A stretch of DNA of 64,000 nucleotides from Urechis unicinctus (GCA_034190875.2 CM067344.1:18616612-18680611), one strand, 5' to 3'. Positions 33,901 to 45,047 are shown, numbered from the stretch's first letter. The notes: generated by a model from the letters alone, not told the origin. A program made the numbers and translations.

Positions 33901-34679
33901 TTGTCCTGCCTTTCCTAATGACTCTTTGTATGATGTTTATTCAAATACAGTGGCTTTGAGTCAGTAGTTGATAATTATGTATTTAGAGGATTGATAGCCC
34001 TGTACCTTTCCATGCAGATTAAACTTTGCTGTGACCCTCATTGCATGTGCATTGCTTGGACCCAGGGCAAAATGATATATTGCAGCACCCATACATGTCG
34101 ATAATGGAATGCAGGTAATACATATTTATTCTTTTACAGGCTAATGAACAGCCAAAGGAAGAAGAAGAAGAATCCCGAAAGCTGCCTGCAGAAGAATCCC
34201 GACAGCTGCCGGCAGAAGAATCACGAAAGCTGCCGGCAGAAGAATCACGAAAGCTGCCGGCAGAAGAATCACAAAAGCTGCCGGCAAAAGAATCCCGAAA
34301 GCTGCCGGCAAAAGAATCCCGAAAGCTGTCTGCAGAAGAATCCCGAAAGCTGCTGGCAGAAGAATCCCTAAAGCTGTCTGCAGAAGAATCCCGAAAGCTG
34401 CCGGCAGAAGAATCACGAAAGCTGCCAGCAGAACAGCTCTCGTGTAAGTGCTCTTTTTTAAAGTTAAAACATACTTACTCTGGCAGGGTCCTGAATTTCA
34501 GCCTTTTTTTACTTGTAATTATCAAACAAATTTGAGACTCACAAATGAACATTTTTTTAGTTGAAGTCCCATCCAGGCTTCATCTCAATTTAGGGAAAAG
34601 AAAGCAGAAGGTTTGCACAGAAACTGCAGGGGAGCTGATGAGACGATGTGGGGGGAGTTTTACTCAGCTGGCGCAGTAA
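30963..34679 (+). CDS. Ulp1/SENP-like C48 cysteine protease, multi-exon
   Basis: Exons: 30963-31002, 31486-31583, 32441-32479, 32669-32749, 32850-32921, 33053-33141, 33221-33326, 33442-33532, then (after at least one unplaced exon) 34140-34443 and 34561-34679 ending in TAA. Phases agree within each block; exon 33532 to 34140 does not join in frame, so a linking exon in 33540-34130 is missing. The catalytic set is visible: His in SGHWTAV, an Asn (not Asp) in SLTYLNSLGE, then Gln and Cys in QTDSVSCGVYAIK. This is a clan CE peptidase fold, which removes ubiquitin-like modifiers or cleaves viral/transposon proteins. The C-terminal part is a Glu/Lys/Leu/Pro repeat plus a basic tail (NLGKRKQKVC). 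No stops or frameshifts. It may be a domesticated or transposon-borne protease; the substrate is unknown. Confidence 0.7.
31620..32372. repeat. 79-bp minisatellite in intron 2 of the C48 gene
   Basis: Tandem units built from GAGGCTCCAGGACCCTCA and TTAATATGTTTATTAAGAC. The later units have a clear 79-bp period; early ones are more diverged. Plus-strand frames through it are artefacts of the period. Confidence 0.85.
34158..34437. repeat. 24-bp coding repeat in the C48 gene
   Basis: About twelve copies of an 8-residue unit ESRKLPAE (variants L/Q/S at inner positions) fill one exon. The unit stays in frame throughout. The minus-strand reading as Leu/Ala/Phe repeats is a shadow. Confidence 0.85.
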
Positions 34680-35309
34680 AGGCCATGATGCGATGGAGAA
34701 CCACGTCTGTTTTACCTATTCATATACCAATATCATCGTCAAAGATGGGAGAGTCATCTCACTTCTCCCTTTTACTTGAAGGTATTTCAATGTTCTACAG
34801 TTGATTAAATACCAGATATCGTACTAAGTAAGCAAATGCTTTATTCACGTGTGCAGATGCCAAAAATAAAATACATAAGAAACTATAGAACATTTGCATC
34901 ATATTTACATGGCAATATAACAAAAATGCAGATAATGGTACCATTAATATTAATTACAACATCAAACTCATACCAGAGTTGTCTCGTTGCACATTTGTGT
35001 TTTGTATACCAGTGGTACGATCAATAGGGCTGACCTCCTCTGTACATGTTAATAAAATGATGATGCTTCATATTTTCGTTTATGAAAGGAAAAGCAGATA
35101 TCTTACAAAGTAAGCCAATGCTCTGATATAGAGGGCCGACACCGAAAAAAAAATACCCAGGAAACTATAGAACATTTGCTACATAGAACGTGCATTTTTA
35201 CATGGTAAAAAAAAATTCAGATAATGGTTCCATAAATATTAATTACAACATCAAACTCATACCAGAGATGTCTCGCTGCACATTTGTGTTTGGAATAGCA
35301 GTGGTCCAA
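34680..35309. other. Gap between convergent C48 and SWIM genes
   Basis: AT-rich; 34855-34980 and 35090-35260 are imperfect duplicates (both contain GAAACTATAGAACATTTGC and ATCAAACTCATACCAGAG). It should hold both 3' UTRs. Confidence 0.55.
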
Positions 35310-36717
35310 TCAATAGAGCTTACCTACTCCCATGACTCTCTTTTTCTTAAAACTGGTTTGGCGGGTTGACTTGGGCTTAAAGTCCATTGGTGTTTTACGA
35401 TTAACACCATGCCTTTTCCCTGGAAAACTGTTTCCCTGATAATTATGGTCTAACTCCTTCAGGCTCTCCACCAATGCTGGACGATAGGAGTGCATTGGCC
35501 GAATTTTTTTGTGTGTACTTACACTTGTGAACTGCCCAAACACTCTTCTGTGGGCTTTAGATACTATTGTTTGCAACCCAGGAAGCTCGGTGAAGCTGCT
35601 GCTGGATGCCCAAGATGACAACTCCTGGAGCATTTGTTGGGTGGATACAGTGACTTTCACTGCATCCAGGTCCACTTGGCTGTCTGTCTCTGGCAGCTGT
35701 TCCACCTCTCTGGGTTCATGTATGTGCCTGCCAAGGATACTGCAAATGCAATCGATTCCAAAGGAAAAGGCAATGCAGGTGCATCTTGCAGCCACAGTGT
35801 CGTAAATACTGGTCCAGGCATCAGTTTCAATAACTATCTTGTCTCCTGCTGCAACGTAGGCATCACCCTCAAGCAAACCTAAAGCATATGTCTTCCTTTC
35901 TGCTTCCACATCCACACCTTTTTGGCTGGCAAGGCATAGTGCCACTTGCATGTGCTTGCAACCTCCTAGATTGACAGAAGAATCATTTATTTAGCACCAA
36001 AGGAGAGAAAGTCCCTTTTTATATATGCCTAGTGGCATTAATTACACTAAAAATGAAATAGAATTTCAGTAAGTATTTGACAAAAATACTCTTTAAGTCA
36101 CCCGATATGTTAGAGACGGGACAGTCACAGATGTAGAGGAGAAGGTTGACCCTCCATGACACATTTGGCAGAGACTGAGATGGCATTATGCATGTGGTGT
36201 TGGTCTCCCATACTACATTGCTTTCCATCCCTGATTGCAGCATTGCCTCTGCACGTTCTCTGGTGCCCTGGTTGGCACTCCGCAAACTTTTAAGGCGACC
36301 GCATCTTTGAAGATCTGCGACATACCTGAATAATTTTGGGCCCGATTGTAGAAAACAAAACTATCATGATAAGGTACATACCACAGGAATATGAAACAGC
36401 AACATTAATTTTAAGTTCTGGGCCCTCAACAGTACTGAAGCCTAATTTGATGTTGAGATTCCATTTTAAGGTCATTTCCTTACATAATGTAGAGGAGGCC
36501 ATTCAAGGTAAATCAATAATAAGGTGTCCTTGGTGAATATTCAGGGTCAACATCAACCTGGATTAAGATCAATGTTGAGGATCCTCAGACTGGTACCTTT
36601 TGTTCAACATACTAGTCTATTGCACATTTTCACCCATGAAGATATTGTTACTCACTCAAAATAGTGTTTGACTGATGTTGACAATAATTCCAACAAATCA
36701 TCCACACGTACGGACAT
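35310..36717 (-). CDS. SWIM zinc-finger protein, three exons, 313 residues
   Basis: Exons 36717-36656, 36325-36102 and 35965-35310 join with consistent phases and no stop. The start MSVRVDDLLELLS is followed by a helical N-terminal part (KHYFE|YVADLQRCGRLKSL). The SWIM finger C-x-C...C-x-H reads CDCPVSNISGGGCKHM and is split by the second intron. The C-terminal exon has ETDAWTSI, two Cys pairs (RCTC, CIC) and a basic tail (FKKKRVMGVG). SWIM fingers bind DNA or protein and occur in MULE and KDZ transposases as well as host proteins. I see no DDE catalytic core, so it is an accessory protein or a domesticated gene. It converges on the C48 gene. Confidence 0.7.
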
Positions 36718-36813
36718 AATAGGGGCCTTCACCTTTTCGGGTTTCCGTCGTGGCCGCCAGGCGGCGATACCGTTTTTTCACCGTTGCGACTCATGTCGGC
36801 GGACAATGGGATA

Positions 36814-37581
36814 ATTCGTCAAACACAGTCGGCAAGTTCTCGTTTGGGTTGAAGGACTACTCTGCGTACCTAGAAAATAACATATATCAAGAACCTTTAC
36901 AAAAAATAGACTTTGCGCGCCAAAAAAACTTACCACCACTCGACGCTATTCTTCAATAAATGGCATCGATAGTTCGTTTCCTAACAAATCGCGATACGAT
37001 GTCTGCCATTTTGGAAACAATTATTTCTCGCGATTTCCCGCATTGCCTTAGCATCCCAAGTGGGGGGCACTTACCCTAACTCGGATAGGGGTGTGCCGCG
37101 GGACCTCGAAAACCTGTACTCGTTGTACTCGTTGAGAATGAGAAAAAGTATACTCCATCGTACAAGGTATTATGCGAATGTCTAACCCGTCGTAAAAGTC
37201 GAGATGTCGAAAAAACCACCCCCTTCGTGCGGCACATGTATACTATATCTTTACACTTAAGTGCCCCCCCCCCCGGGCTTAGCATGAGTCGTCGTCTTTC
37301 TGTGCATGCGCAGTGCATGTGGTCTTGAACTTGTAAACAAACATGTTGCTGTGTTTCTGACTTTTTACCGCTTCCCAAATTGATCAAACTATAAATAATT
37401 ACCATGGATGAAATCCCCCGCCGAAAAGGGATAAAATCGTCCGTAAAACATCATTGCATTCTATAACTCCATCACTTGTGTATGTTTGGTGTTTGGTAGT
37501 TGTCTGAATCGATCTAAAAATATTCGCGTTGCGTTGTTTCGAGAAACGGTAAGACGTCTACGCAGACGTCTTGTAGGGCTA
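36814..37581 (+). mobile_element. R1 repeat, long copy 1 (5' truncated)
   Basis: Homologous to copies at 49278-50099 and 61027-61823 from TCAAACACAGTCGGCAAG onward. It ends with the stem-loop AAGACGTCT...AGACGTCTT and GTAGGGCTA. The left hairpin present in the others is missing; the SWIM gene's promoter region abuts instead. Contains a G-run MITE. No coding capacity. Confidence 0.75.
37062..37274. mobile_element. G-run MITE, copy in R1
   Basis: GGGGGGCACTTA at the left and TAAGTGCCCCCC at the right form inverted ends. The inner sequence is nearly identical to 49571-49788. Confidence 0.75.
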
Positions 37582-38204
37582 TACTTGAGTGTGACACCTC
37601 AGTCTGTGATTCACCACTGTCACTTGATTTATCTATCTGCTCAGCTGCCAATACCATTTCGTAGCCTAGGTTTCTTACGAAATCCTAGACTTTTGAGCAG
37701 CTCTGGGTCAGTCTCATAAGCACTTTTCTCGAAATGATCAGAACATAGAACTGTCGTATAAGGGCAGGACTCCAGTGTTTACGTTTGACTTTCGACACCC
37801 ATATGCGGCGCATATGTCTTTTAGAAACAAAAAAAAATCACGCCTGACTTCTCATTGTTCCGATAACCAAACGCACAACAGGCATAATCCACACCAAGAA
37901 ACGCACCAGACCGTGAAGAAAGACGAGTTAGTCACACGCTGTCAACCAACCGGGAAGGCTAAAGATGGCGATGAATATTCGCAAACAACCCGAATGACGT
38001 CACTGTACGGAAATTCACGAATTTTACCGAGCGGTATCTTGTCAGATTCGACGTGGGAAATATACATTTAAAAATCATTTTTCTAAAAGAAAAAAAGCGC
38101 GCAGTCACCTTATTTTGGTCACGATACCCTTTTAAAACATAGAACTTTGGAAAAATGGAATAAAAAAATCTTTGTAGTTGACCTATAAGGCGGCTGCTTA
38201 ATCC
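37582..38204. other. Between R1 and element B, nothing recognised
   Basis: No gene or repeat that I can support. Confidence 0.35.
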
Positions 38205-38273
38205 TTACGAAACACCATATAACACATTAGTGTTGGTGTGCCTTTAAACCCTATTCTCACTCACTCACTCACA
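38205..38273. mobile_element. SINE tail fragment truncating element B PolB
   Basis: ACCATATAACACATTAGTG followed by TTGGTGTGCCTTTAAACCCT and (CTCA)n matches the 3' part of the SINE at 39837-40261. It meets element B exactly where the PolB C-terminal KEYV motif begins. Confidence 0.7.
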
Positions 38274-41160
38274 TACTCCTTGATAGGCACACTGGGGCAC
38301 TCAACCTTCATTTTCCTAAGACCTTCTTATTGGTGTCTGTGTGTGATCAGGTGAGTAGTTGCTGGTGTTAAAGTAGGTAAGGTCCGCCTGCATGTCTGTG
38401 TACACGTCAGCTATGCGGATCTCCATATGCGCGAGTCCATGTCTGTGTATAGCAGTCCCAGGTTGCTGCCACATATGGACTTCATCGTGTTCTAATAAAA
38501 GTCGTACATCAGGTGCTTGGATATGTTGAGTATGCACATGCCTACATACATGGGCGGTTTAGCCCTAGACAGGTCTTAGGCATATGCAGATCTGCCAGGT
38601 CTTGATCGAATACTTAGTGACTGGCCACAAGCCTGTGTATTTTTTCCTCTTCTGCCGAGCGCACCATCTTATCGTTGACTCATCTTCGGATTTTCTCCAT
38701 TGTCTTACCGAACACAGACTTGTTCATCAGCTTGTACAGGTCCTTCTCAAAGGCACTGGTGGCAGCCTTACTCAGGTCTGTGTTCATGTGAATGAAGGGC
38801 TCCATCCTGGGACTCTGATTGAATATAAGTGCACAGTGTATCTTAGCAAGCTGCATTACCATCGATAGGTGCAGCTTCAGATTCGTACATTGGAACACAT
38901 ACTTCTCTCTGTTGTGCAGGTTGGGTACCAGCTTCTCAAGCTCTGCGGTGATACCCAGTGCACCTAGGAGATTCTTCTGGTAGTCTTACAACAATTCATT
39001 CTGCAAAGACATTCACTCTGGCGCTAGTGGATAATCAGTGTGATCAGCATGTAACTCTACAGGTTATTCCAGACCAACTTTGAGTATATATTCGGTTTTG
39101 GCATTGTCGGAATGGTCCTGTGTCTGCATGGCAGCGTGCCCTACTAATCCACCCACACCAGTGGGTAGGGGCTGGCTCATCGCCCACCCATACAGGTTGT
39201 TGGCATCAAGGTAATGGATGTAGCTAGCTGGCTTATCCTTCTCGAAGCCTTCCACATATGGGTTGTTGGCTTTGCCGTGGCGATGTGACACCATGCTTAT
39301 CCCACCGTGCAGGCCCTTCTCAATGAACAGGTGTTTGTCATAGTCGGTGAGTAACTCAAGTTCCACACCCTTGCTCTTAAGCACCGCGTCCCATGACAGA
39401 CGGGGGCTGGTGTAGTAGTTGGCTGTGCCCAGCCCGTACTGCTTCAGGCAGTTCTTGCGGAATATTTCAAACACATCAGCCAGGAACAGCACATCTCTGC
39501 TTAGGTACAAAATTCGAAGTCGCTGCCCAGTTCTTTTTAACACACATGACTGTGGGTTGTCACCTTGTGGGCTCTTCTATCCATGTGCCTCATGTGCCTG
39601 GGAGCAGTCTTTGACAGAACTGATATTCCTGTTACAGGGCTTGACAAAAGTTCTCCACAGTGTTGAGTCCTCTGTACACCACGGGGGTTTGGTCTGATCA
39701 TCACGTCGGACAACTACATAGCCGTAATCGCATTGCTCATGTTCTTTTATGTTCTGCGTGCCAGATGCTTGTGCCAGTTCTGGAAGGATATTATGTTCTT
39801 CCCTTCCTCAGGCATGTTAACCCCGCACTGCAGCCTCCCCCTGTGGGTCTGGGGGTAGAATAGGCCCACTGTATCCTCCTGCATGTCGTAAGAGGCAACT
39901 AATAGGGGGCAACCTGTTGGCCGTGGGTTGCGACTCGTGTCGGTGGGCAATGGGTTCCTGGTGGTTGAGCGGAGTGGTCCTTGCAAGGGCCATATCTGCA
40001 ACACACCACTTAGGCCCGGATTTCGCCTAGACGAGAGACTGGAATGACCTGGTCCAGTCAATCGGCTGGTGGTGACTTGCCCTAGGATACTATTTGCATT
40101 TTTATCTTTTTCATCATCATCCACTTGTATGTCCCTCTTTTCTCCATTTATCCTATCTTAGATATCCTGCTTAATCAGGTCAAACTTATCTGTTAACCTT
40201 TCTAGGCGCCATATAACACTTACGTGTTGGTGTGCCGTTAAACCCTATACTCACTCACTCACGCACTTCAGCCTGCCTTATCCCCATGCACTCAGCCTTG
40301 TGCGCCTGAAGCACTTTCTAAGTGGTATAACCGTGTAGGCATCGCTTACAGAAGAGGGTTTTTCGTGTATAATCTGATCATACAGCAAACGGTTCCACGT
40401 GTAGTGAAACATACCACCCTTCTCAATCAGCACAAGGTTTATACGTGAAAAATCAGCTGGCTGTTTACTGATGTGGTGTATGATAGTGGAAGCACAGCTT
40501 CCCACCCTTTCCATGCCAAAGACGCCTTTACCCTCTGAATGTTATACTTAGATGGTCACTACAGGTCCTTAGCGACTGGGTGCGATTCAATAGACCATAG
40601 AAGGCAGTAGTCGTTTATGATTGCCTTCTTAGCTACCAGCGCACTGAGTAGCGGCAAGTGATAGCCACCTTTTAATGGCTATTAGTGGGTAATGTCAATC
40701 CACAGAATTTTGACTGACTTAAAACTCCCAGTCGGAACCTTTGTTGGTCCACTTCTCTAACCTCTCTTGGATATTGGCATTGTTCCTGTTCAGGATATCG
40801 CCAATATCTTCAGCGGAGAGAACCATCTCCAGCTTATTACTCGGTACAACATGATCAGTGTCGTAAGCTAGGCTTCCGCCATCGCCCGTGTGCTTCATGA
40901 GTCTCAATTGCAGGGCAAACTGACACCTGATCCAGTTCAGCTCCTAAAGCTCATCGGTCACAACTTTATCTTTTTACTTACGCCTGTTAAGTGCATCAGA
41001 GCGTCCCTGCGGTGAGGGTGACCCTCAGGAACGTTCATCGCCCACCCACGCATATAGTTCTTAACATCCCACTTTGTCTTCTTGAACTTTTGAAGCAGCG
41101 CAGGAACTGGGTAAATTTTGCTTCCGCGTGGCGCAGGTTCAGGCCTTAAGTCTAGCAAAT
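38274..41160 (-). pseudogene. Type B DNA polymerase of element B, broken
   Basis: N-terminal region with LRGWAMNVPEGH-like wording (41215-40958), then pieces with NIQERLEKWTNKGSDWEF, a finger/spacer region (40514-40278), the SINE, the exonuclease neighbourhood (MPEEGKNIISFQNWHKH), and a long frame 39543-39064. The last includes the motif A region HYLDANNLYGWAMSQPLP, which element A has lost. Further pieces at 38898-38316 carry the stretch around motif C and the downstream ADVYTDMQADL region. The C-terminus ends at KEYV where the SINE fragment starts. Many stops and frameshifts. Confidence 0.8.
39837..40261. mobile_element. 425-bp SINE with (ACTC)n tail, 13-bp TSD
   Basis: Flanked by CGCACTGCAGCCT (39824-39836) and CGCACTTCAGCCT (40262-40274), one mismatch. 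It starts CCCCCTGTGGGTCTGGGGG and ends with the conserved TGTTGGTGTGCCGTTAAACC region and a CTCACTCACTCA tail. I cannot place the internal promoter boxes with confidence. The tail type is familiar from gastropod mollusc genomes. Confidence 0.85.
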
Positions 41161-41479
41161 ATCCCACTGTACATGGGAGCAAAGGCAAGGCGCTCTTCGA
41201 GAGCTTGTAGTGCAACCTTGGAGCATTGATAGGGCGGTTTTACCCCATGATCTGCAAAGTAATCACTTTGGCTTTATGTGCTTGCGTATGGTGAGTCATT
41301 TTTCCATACAGATCTATATGTCTAAAAGGATATTTCTTACTTGTGAAAAACAACAGCAGGGAGCAGAGAGAGAAGAAGTCATGTCCTCACTGATTCAGCT
41401 GGGACAGCACGTATTGATTTACACTCGAAGGAAGTTCATTCAATTCTGAACATATGAAAATGTATTTTCTATAGTAAAT

Positions 41480-41800
41480 AGTAGTTTTCTCACAAAGTAA
41501 GATTGAAGTGCAACCTCTTTACCCTCTTTTGTAATCAACGGCTCGGTCACTTTGTAGCATGAGGCCACGTCCACTACTGTGAGGGCATACTTGTCTGGCG
41601 TTTCAGGACGTCATCAGAAGAAACAAGACATCGGCTTGGTGAACCTCATAAGGCCCAGACACATAAAATTTTGGTGTGGGAATGTGTTTCGGGATTGGCA
41701 GGTAGATTTGCCATATAGCTTGAAATCCTTGCTGCTGCTGCAAGCTTCTTGATAGCTGTAATGCCTTTCCAAAAGCCCCTAGTGCTAAAGTAGATGGTTT
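41480..41800 (-). pseudogene. Retroviral-type integrase of element B, N-terminal half
   Basis: One minus-strand frame has AIWQIYLPIPKHIPTPKF and then YEVHQADVLFL, the region of the first catalytic Asp. A neighbouring frame continues with KYALTVVDVASCYK and EPLITKEGKEVA, the region leading to the second strand of the core. The second Asp and the Glu regions are missing; the Glu region is present in element A. Function in the intact element: integration of the DNA into the host genome. Confidence 0.65.
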
Positions 41801-41889
41801 GCATGCGACGAGTCGTGCAATCCATTGTTATATATGCTAACGAGCACGAGTCTTCAAATGTTTACAAAGTAAACCCACTGACCTGCGTC

Positions 41890-42020
41890 AACTACTTACC
41901 AAGCCTGTACGTGACCAGTCCAGTTGCAGCCATACCCAGGATAATGAACGTCTTCTCGTGCCCCTTTTGACCATCTGAGGGCATGTAGAAGTCTGAAAGC
42001 TGGGGCTCCACTGAGTCCAG
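41890..42020 (-). pseudogene. Tail-anchored protein relic of element B
   Basis: A minus-strand reading ends with HEKTFIILGMAATGLVTYRL and a stop, preceded by an acidic/Pro stretch (VDPLDSVEPQLSDF). The C-terminal anchor resembles the one at 28309-28518. Start not visible. Confidence 0.4.
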
Positions 42021-42135
42021 TGGGTCAACGGATTTGCCCGTAATCAGGTATTACTCACGCATAGCGTTGTGGCATCCCGGAGAGTATGCTCAGCATGTCT
42101 CTAGCGGCGGGCCCTGTTGATTCGTTGTCATTACC

Positions 42136-43269
42136 TCAAATGACATGTTTGCTTACTAAACTTGTTTTTCTAAATTGACAGTGCTTAGCTGTTGTTAAGG
42201 CTGCGGTTAGTGGAGCTAAGTACATACGATAACGGTGATATAGCTCGCAAGTAGCAGGGCTTAGAGCGTGCCCAACAAACAGGTCAGCTTTGTGGTCTGT
42301 AATTAGCTTTAGCTGGTGTTTAAGTTGGATTGGTAGAAACATGGGTGAGGACCCAGACACTTTGCTGTGCATTCATCAATAATGTACAGGGTAGCCTTAC
42401 CTTCTCAAGTAGTCATGGAGACGCTCTCCTGGATCAATCACATACGCCTCCGAATAAGACCCCACCCATAGCCGCGACTTATAGGCCTCATTGAATTGGA
42501 ATGTAGGGCAGCGAATCACAATATGTTCAAAGGCATCCTGTCTGCCCTCAATGGTCATCTCGACCTTTGTAATATTTGGGTTCCTAGCAAATGAGGCATT
42601 GGCTAGATCGGAGCACACGCTAATGCAGAATCGCGAGCCGATCTGTGTACTGGGTGCGGATCATGCAGGGCAGCTCTGTTTGAGTAACCAAGTCATATTC
42701 CAAGGAGATGCCATCGATTGTGTAGCTGGCGTCAATGTCATCTGTTGCGTGAAACTCATTACTGTAGCCGTTGAATGTGAGCTCGTATTACAGTCTGCAC
42801 TCTCGTTGCACACTCTGGTAGAATGGCATGTGGCTCTCGAGGACTTCCTCTACCTTGGTCTCCTGCCCCCACTTGTATCTTAGTCACATTTTCGTCATCT
42901 GATGTAACAATGCCCTGATGCTGGGCGTTAGCTCTCTCCAGTGCTGTTTTCCATTGGTCGCCTTAACAGTAGTACACATCGCTGTCATCGATGGACACGA
43001 CCTCGTTGCCAGAAATCTTGATTGTTGTTTTCTTAACCTCGACGGTTGGCGTCAGTAGAGGTCAGAGTGATTGTTAAGGCCAGCCGGGCTGTCCCCGGAA
43101 CTATGGCGTCTTCTGCACCTAGGTTGGGGAAACGGACCAGCAGTTGTTGGTTCTGGTCAATAGTGCTTGGGTTGTTAATAATAACCACAGACTGCAGCAT
43201 GCCCTTTACCACGAGGGGCTCGCGTATCTGGCAATGTGGATTTAGCTTGCGGCCATAAGTACTCGTCAT
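42136..43269 (-). pseudogene. Candidate major capsid protein of element B, truncated
   Basis: The N-terminal part (43269-43033) has REPLVVKGMLQSVVI and NQQLLVRFPNLGAED and VPGTARLALTITLTSTDA, nearly the same as element A. The following segment (SGNEVVSIDDSDVYYC, then ALERANAQ) is in other frames. The central region is shortened: at about 42600 ASFARN and ITKVEMTIEG run directly into an unrelated acidic/aromatic stretch. The C-terminal DGRF motif was not found. It is more damaged than the copy in A. Confidence 0.6.
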
Positions 43270-43389
43270 GTTGAATGTTAGTTTAACTGAATTATAACAA
43301 ATATATTTTTAATACACTCACTTATGGGTCTGTACCACAGGGGGACCGGCTCATTATAGGCGCCGTCAATAATTATTACACTGTTTTAA

Positions 43390-44205
43390 CTGAAAATTGT
43401 CACAAACCAACCCTCTACCGCAATTATACAAAGTTTGAGCTTGATGGAGGTGAGTTAAGTTTGAAGGACTACCCTACAGTAAGTATGGTAAATGCTTGCA
43501 CCAGAAAACCGCTAACGCTTACAACAATAGGTTAGTGTGATGAGGTGGATGCCTTCCGTGGGGTTCACTGAGTGGACCCGACAAGTGGTGTCGCAAAAAG
43601 AAGTCGCAGCCCTAAAGGTTGTTGACCAAGCTGCTGCTGAAGCCGCAGATAATTTGGAACTACAAACAAGAAGTAAATCAGACGCAACAGAGCAAGGTGG
43701 CATAGATGAAAGCTTTATAGAGGGCGTTCATAACGCCATAGAAGACCTGGGTATAAAGACAGAAAAATGGATGCGCTGATCATCCGGGAGCTTATGGGGC
43801 TTGACAAGGTTATGCAGACACAGAGGGGAGAGCTGGTCAACAACCTAGCGCGGCTTAGGGAAGTAGACAAGCATATAGCTAGTCAGGAGCGTAAGTTGGA
43901 GAAGCTGCCAGACGAGGCTGAAGACCAGAGGAAACTCCAAGAGCGTGAGCTTGCTGAGATGCGGGGAAAATACAAGTAAGACTAGAAGCTGCCTCAGTAA
44001 ACCAGAAACGTCTGTGGACCCAAATCAACCGCGTCAGGGAAACGATCCTGTTCCGGAAGCAGGGTATAACAATCGCATCCATCCTCGCTGCAAATGGGAT
44101 GGTAATCTCAACCCTGGTACTTGCTCGGACAAGTGGAAGAGACACTAGTGCCATCCAGGCACCAACCCCAATCAACCCCGACACCAGCTGACAAACCCGG
44201 TGTAA
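43390..44205 (+). pseudogene. Coiled-coil protein with C-terminal anchor, element B
   Basis: Successive plus-strand frames read FELDGGELSLKDYPTV, then VGFTEWTRQVVSQKEVAAL (43537-43779), an overlapping Glu/Lys/Leu-rich coiled coil (43767-43979: LMGLDKVMQTQRGELVNNLA), and after a frame change INRVRETILFRKQGITIASI with a hydrophobic end. I know proteins of this shape beside PolB and capsid genes in other animal elements. Two to three frameshifts. A structural or membrane role is inference. Confidence 0.55.
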
Positions 44206-44520
44206 AGGAATGGAAAAAAAACCCAGCTAAACTCCTTGGCAAATTCACCCCTTTTATTCTCCAATAGGTATTTTCGGCAACACCAACTCATGGCAGAGTT
44301 TATGGTACATTCTCTTCTCAAAGGTATTATCAGTGGCTGACCATGAAGCGTCATCCGGTAGTGTTCCCTCATTTCGTTCAGAAGTCTCCGAACGGTGTAG
44401 TACATGTGAAAGTATAAAGATCCCTAATTGGTGGGACTCCGAAGTTAAGGTGGTCCAACGCGGAAACACCACAGCCGGAGTTTGCGCACCATGCAACCAA
44501 TTTACATTGTTCTTCTAGTA
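44172..44520 (-). pseudogene. Relic of the Cys-cluster protein, element B
   Basis: Two overlapping minus-strand frames carry pieces that match 29328-29837 in order, including YYTVRRLLNEMREH. The Cys cluster and N-terminus are degraded. Confidence 0.5.
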
Positions 44521-44707
44521 TTGTATATAGTTGCTTCTCCAGCCAACTATAAGTTTATTGTTGCTTAAACACCTCTGTGCTGTCATCCGCTTGAGGAGAT
44601 GTGTCAGCTGCTCAGCTGCTACATGGGGCGGGTACAGTGGGCCCAGTTTGTATGTGCTATTCGTATGAATCTAGAGGCTTGTTTATTCATGTTTACTTAA
44701 AAAACCA

Positions 44708-45047
44708 CTATGTATCAAACTCTGACATGTTCAAAGCGGCGAGGTTGTGTTCCTTTAAAATCCTATTGACAGCACTGCATGTGATCTATGCGTGAAGATG
44801 GTCAGGGTAAGCAATTAATTCCTTCCGGTGCTTACACAGGTGACCAGCCCGTCAACTTTAGCATCTTCAACGCACTTGATGTCCACCTCGATCAAGTCAG
44901 TACCACGCACAACATGCTAGATGGTGCGCCCACTAAGCTTCTTGAAGTTGTTGGCTTAGAGGGTGGATCTTTCAGAGATATTATAACCACGAATATCGCT
45001 AATCCTGTCTCAAAGCGTGTTGCTAGCGAAACTGTGCATGAGTTGTA
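44708..45047 (+). pseudogene. Relic of the fibre/penton-like candidate, element B
   Basis: The start MYQTL at 44708 matches that at 29874, but the central region is deleted. From GQGKQLIPSGAYTGDQPVNF onward it follows the C-terminal half of the A copy and ends NPVSKRVASETVHEL. The two copies therefore define a shared C-terminal domain. Confidence 0.55.

Noticed and set aside
34021-34106. A Cys-rich stretch (CCDPHCMC...CSTHTC) as the missing exon of the C48 gene
   Set aside because: The acceptor phase from the preceding exon gives an immediate stop, and the reading ends in TAA, so I could not place it in the gene.
34141-34416. Minus-strand Leu/Ala/Phe repeat protein
   Set aside because: It is the antisense of the 24-bp repeat exon, which has splice sites and phase support on the plus strand.
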